NCBI GenBank assembly: GCA_964505975.1
Contig: CAZDLW010000111.1
Span: 1-16,496, forward strand
Length of the DNA stretch: 16,496 bases
Direction: 5' to 3'
Source of the DNA: Gp6-AA40 sp964505975
GTDB taxonomy: Bacteria; Acidobacteriota; Vicinamibacteria; Vicinamibacterales; UBA2999
The notes below the pieces were generated by a model. That model had not been told where the DNA came from. It made no database searches and saw only the letters and a list, made by a program, of their open reading frames with translations. Position numbers and translations under genes: made by a program. Position 1 is the first letter of the stretch. Each line of letters starts with the position of its first letter. This document shows, in pieces, positions 13,563 to 16,496 of this stretch.

Positions 13563-13913
13563 TCAGCCTGAGTTCAGCCAGGTCGTCATCGACCTGCGGT
13601 TCGGCGTCGCCGCCGACCGGTGTGAACGATCCGCGGGGGCTCGCCTCTGACCCGGATTCTGAATGGTGGGGACAGCGACTCGTTCTGGCCCGAGCACACC
13701 GTCGGAGCAGGCCGAGCGAAACATGCGATAGAAGTCGCGCACGGGCATGCGAAACAGCCGGCGGTGCTCTTCGACGGTCACGCGCGGCATGCCATGCGCG
13801 TCGAGAATGGCGGCTACCGAACGGACGCAGAGATCGATGTCGTCGATGAGCGTACCGTTCCAATCCCAGATGACGTGAGTCTTGTGCCGGAGGTGCTGGT
13901 GCAGGTGCGGCAT
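13563..13913 (-). pseudogene. Truncated HAD-family phosphatase (N-terminal fragment)
   Basis: From the ATG at 13913, residues 13-65 read HVIWDWNGTLIDDIDLCVRS through EEHRRLFRMPVRDFYRMF. This is the start of a phosphoglycolate-phosphatase-like HAD hydrolase: motif I DWNGT at 17-21 and the beginning of the helical cap. After about residue 65 (near 13719) similarity to the family ends. The frame runs on through unrelated sequence (GQRRAPADRSHRSAAT) to a stop at 13563, giving 116 residues instead of the usual 210-230. Motifs II-IV are absent, so it cannot be active. Asn replaces the second Asp of DxDGT, which I believe is normal for one subfamily. The break coincides with a GGTGGGGACAGCGACTCGTT string that may belong to a dispersed repeat. 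Confidence 0.65.
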
Positions 13914-13982
13914 TCAGTGCCCACGATTCCGCAACGTCTGGCTCGCTGTCTCCTTGTGCACATGGGCGAGGACGCGACGATC

Positions 13983-16496
13983 TCACCACACGACGTAATC
14001 CGGCCAGCAGGTGTCTGGCTCGAGCAGGAACGGGTCGTTGTCGAAGTCGAAGCCGCCCGTGGCGAACGAGAAACCGCCGCCAGCGGGTTCGGCCGCGCCG
14101 GCGCCTCGCCCGCCGCCTGGTCGCTGACGCATTGCCCGCGGATCGAGAATCTCGTCAATCATGTCCCGCGCGTCTTCGAGGTGCACGCGCGAGGCTCGAT
14201 CGGTGACCGATGGCAGCACGCTGGTCAGGCGCGCGCGCAGTTCCCGCAGTTCGCCGCGCAGCAGCGCCCGCACCGCGGGATCCGGCGGCGCTCCCCCGTT
14301 CAGCCGATTGTCGATGATCTCGAGGTAGACGCGCTGCGTATTGCGCCGGAACGGGTCTATGGGACGCGCCGGGGTCGCCAGCTCGCTCCAGATGCCCTGC
14401 CGCAGATCTCCGAGGAACTCCACCGGCTGGTAGGCCGTCACACCATCGAGCGCCGCCTGCTCGGCCAGGCGCTCGAGTCGTGCGGTCTGCAGGAGCGAGT
14501 TCATGATGGACGTTTGCGCCGTGCGGACGCGCGTGAACGCGCCGGCAGGCTCGAGCCGCCGGAGCAGCTCGGTTCGCAGCAGGAACCTGGGCGTGGCGAA
14601 CGCGTGTGCGAGCAGGAAGTTGACGGCTTCCATCTGCCGGGCACGCGGGACGGGCGTGAACCGGACGCCGTGCTGGCCCACGTGAAGTTGCTGCGAGAAG
14701 AATCCGCCGACGAGCGACGTGACGTGGTTCATCTCGAGCGTCCACTGCGCGACGAGCCGTCCGTACACCTCGGCCAGCTCTCGATACGGCTCTCCCGGCT
14801 GCGTGCTCGTTGCGTCGAGCAGCATGTTGGCGACCCGCTCGAGGTTCTTCAGTCCCAGCGTAGTGGCCTGAATGGCGTCGGCGTCGCCAACGGCTTCCCG
14901 CTGGTCGAATGGGTCGCTCCCGCCCGCCTGCGCCGTACTGAACCGATACCACGGCGTGTTCTCCTGCTGCCGTGCCCACGCGTCGAGCGTGGCCCGCTCC
15001 TCGTCAGCGGTACGGGCGCCGGGGACGGGCTTGTAGCCCCACAGCACGGCCCACTGGTCGTACGGCCCGACCTTGGGGATGAGATCGGCGGGGTCGATGC
15101 CGTCTTCGGGCTGGGCCACGTAGTTGAAGCGCGAGTAGTCCATGATCGAGGGCGTGTGGCCGTGCCGCCGTACCCAGTCCCGGTCGCGCACCTGTTCGAT
15201 GGTGTACATCGCGCTGGACTTCATGTTGTGCTGCAGGCCGAGCGTGTGCCCGACTTCGTGTGCCACGACATAGCGGATGAGCTCGCCCATCAGATCGTCG
15301 GGCAGCGGCAGCCGGTACGCGCGGGGGTCGAGCGGCCCCGCCTGCACGAAGTACCAGTTCTTCACCAGGTTCTGCACGTTGTGGTGGAACTGGATGTCGG
15401 CCACGATGATTTCGCCCGACCGCGGGTCGTGGATGTTCGGCCCCGACGCGTTCTCCGTCGTCGAGGGCAGCCACCGGATCACCGAGTACCGCGCGTCCTC
15501 GGGGCTCCAGTCGGGATCGTCGGTGGGTGCCTCCCGAGCCAGGATGGCGTTGCGGAACCCGGCCATTTCAAAGGCCGGCTGCCAGTCTTCGATACCCTTC
15601 TTCACGTAGGGCACCCACACAGAGGGCGTCGAGGGATCGACGTAGTAGACGATGGGCTTCACCGGCTCGGAGATGTCGGCGTTCGGATCCTGCTTTTCGA
15701 GGCGGTAGCGGGTAATGAACGTGCGTTCGGGTGCCCGATGATCGTCGCGGCCGTAGTCGTACATGCGCCGCGTGAAGTACCCGACGCGCTCGTCGAAGAT
15801 GCGCGGCGTCATCGGCTGCTCCGGCAACCTCACCATGCTGTACGACATGACCACGCTGGCGCTGTTACCGCGCATCGTGCCTCGCCCCGCGCCGGGCGTC
15901 GTGGCGGCGCCGCGGCCGCCTGCGTCCACGGGCGCGGTGTACGTGTGATGGACCTCGACGTTGACGTTCTCGGGGAACGCCACTACGTGCTCAAGGAACG
16001 TCCGGGCCGGGTCGAATCCACGCGCGCCCAGCCGGCCGCGAACCGAGAGCTCGGGCACCTCCGTGAGGAACAAGGGTGTGACCTCGATCACCGGATCGCC
16101 CGACGGGCTGAAGGCGGCTACGTTGAAGGTCCGAACGATGGCCGGGTGGTTCGCATCGGCCACGGCCCGCGCAATGGGCGTGGCAGGATCGGCGACGATC
16201 GAGTAGTCGATGAGGCGCAGCAGGACGCGGTTGCCCACGAGATCCCAGCGCACGACGCGGTTTCCGGCAGCCTGGCCGCCGAATCCCACGCCCGCAGTGG
16301 TGCGCTTGATCTGGCTGACCCACAGGAAGTCCCTGCCGAGCTCGGCTTTGGGAATCTCGTAGTACAGCTGCTCGCGGATGCGGTGGACGGTGAAGACGCC
16401 GGTGTTCGTGCGGGCGTCGGAGGTGATGACCTGGTTGTACGGCCTCGGCTGAGGCGGCCCCGGTCCGGCGCCGCGCCCGCGACCGGCCGGTGCGGC
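13983..16496 (-). CDS. Zinc-dependent metalloprotease of the DUF5117/DUF5118 type (N-terminus off the window)
   Basis: The minus-strand frame is open from the right edge to the stop at 13985-13983, so 837 residues are visible and the start is missing. The visible N-terminal part has a Gly/Pro-rich stretch (AGRGRGAGPGPPQPRPY), then YNQVITSDARTNTGVFTVHR and YYEIPKAELGRDFLWVSQI, which I associate with DUF5118 and DUF5117. The metzincin zinc site HEVGHTLGLQHN is at 15260-15225, followed by the Met-turn-like SIMDYSRFNY. These large secreted proteases are frequent in Bacteroidota and Acidobacteriota. A signal peptide is expected in the missing part. The C-terminus is a Gly/Phe-rich tail ending in CWPDYVVW. 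No lesion is visible, so the gene appears functional. Its substrates are unknown. Confidence 0.9.
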   Translation of the reverse strand, partial: AAPAGRGRGAGPGPPQPRPYNQVITSDARTNTGVFTVHRIREQLYYEIPKAELGRDFLWVSQIKRTTAGVGFGGQAAGNRVVRWDLVGNRVLLRLIDYSIVADPATPIARAVADANHPAIVRTFNVAAFSPSGDPVIEVTPLFLTEVPELSVRGRLGARGFDPARTFLEHVVAFPENVNVEVHHTYTAPVDAGGRGAATTPGAGRGTMRGNSASVVMSYSMVRLPEQPMTPRIFDERVGYFTRRMYDYGRDDHRAPERTFITRYRLEKQDPNADISEPVKPIVYYVDPSTPSVWVPYVKKGIEDWQPAFEMAGFRNAILAREAPTDDPDWSPEDARYSVIRWLPSTTENASGPNIHDPRSGEIIVADIQFHHNVQNLVKNWYFVQAGPLDPRAYRLPLPDDLMGELIRYVVAHEVGHTLGLQHNMKSSAMYTIEQVRDRDWVRRHGHTPSIMDYSRFNYVAQPEDGIDPADLIPKVGPYDQWAVLWGYKPVPGARTADEERATLDAWARQQENTPWYRFSTAQAGGSDPFDQREAVGDADAIQATTLGLKNLERVANMLLDATSTQPGEPYRELAEVYGRLVAQWTLEMNHVTSLVGGFFSQQLHVGQHGVRFTPVPRARQMEAVNFLLAHAFATPRFLLRTELLRRLEPAGAFTRVRTAQTSIMNSLLQTARLERLAEQAALDGVTAYQPVEFLGDLRQGIWSELATPARPIDPFRRNTQRVYLEIIDNRLNGGAPPDPAVRALLRGELRELRARLTSVLPSVTDRASRVHLEDARDMIDEILDPRAMRQRPGGGRGAGAAEPAGGGFSFATGGFDFDNDPFLLEPDTCWPDYVVW

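Overview
The window is GC-rich DNA with almost no gene-to-gene synteny that I recognise. Its gene content points to an Acidobacteriota bacterium, probably of the class Vicinamibacteria. The pointers are a CadC-type winged-helix regulator fused to a TolB-like domain and TPRs, an exporter with two separate MacB/FtsX permeases, a Tat-exported medium-chain dehydrogenase beside DUF6644 membrane proteins, and a large DUF5117/DUF5118-type zinc metalloprotease. The taxonomic call is inference; no rRNA or other marker gene is present.

Layout. Positions 1-82 are the 3' end (domains V and VI) of a group II intron whose body lies off the left edge. A membrane-bound transcriptional regulator follows at 284-2302. 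The stretch 2303-4460 is a graveyard and nursery. It holds a decayed transglutaminase C-terminus with an in-frame TAG and a frameshift, a coiled-coil protein with near-perfect 45-bp tandem repeats, a clipped lipoprotein-like N-terminus, and a clipped two-helix membrane protein on the minus strand. A MazEF-like toxin-antitoxin pair (4460-5021) has an apparently leaderless promoter.

The central block (5167-9446) is a compact four-gene operon. It encodes a periplasmic adaptor, an ABC ATPase and two different FtsX-like permeases, which together should make one MacAB/DevBCA-like exporter. After a roughly 500-bp gap comes a two-gene operon of small unknown proteins (9958-10516), each with a strong Shine-Dalgarno, then the remains of an NAD-dependent epimerase whose segments occur in the wrong order.

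On the minus strand, 13436 to 10790 looks like one unit: a Tat-signal dehydrogenase and two DUF6644-like four-helix membrane proteins. The two DUF6644 genes are separated by a 187-bp imperfect palindrome with 23-bp perfect termini. A truncated HAD phosphatase follows, and the right end is filled by a metzincin-type metalloprotease (HEVGHTLGLQHN) that runs off the window.

No CRISPR array, tRNA, rRNA or prophage was seen. The best candidates for something undescribed are the Tat-dehydrogenase plus DUF6644 pair, the long palindrome, the 15-residue-repeat coiled coil, and the small two-gene unknown operon.
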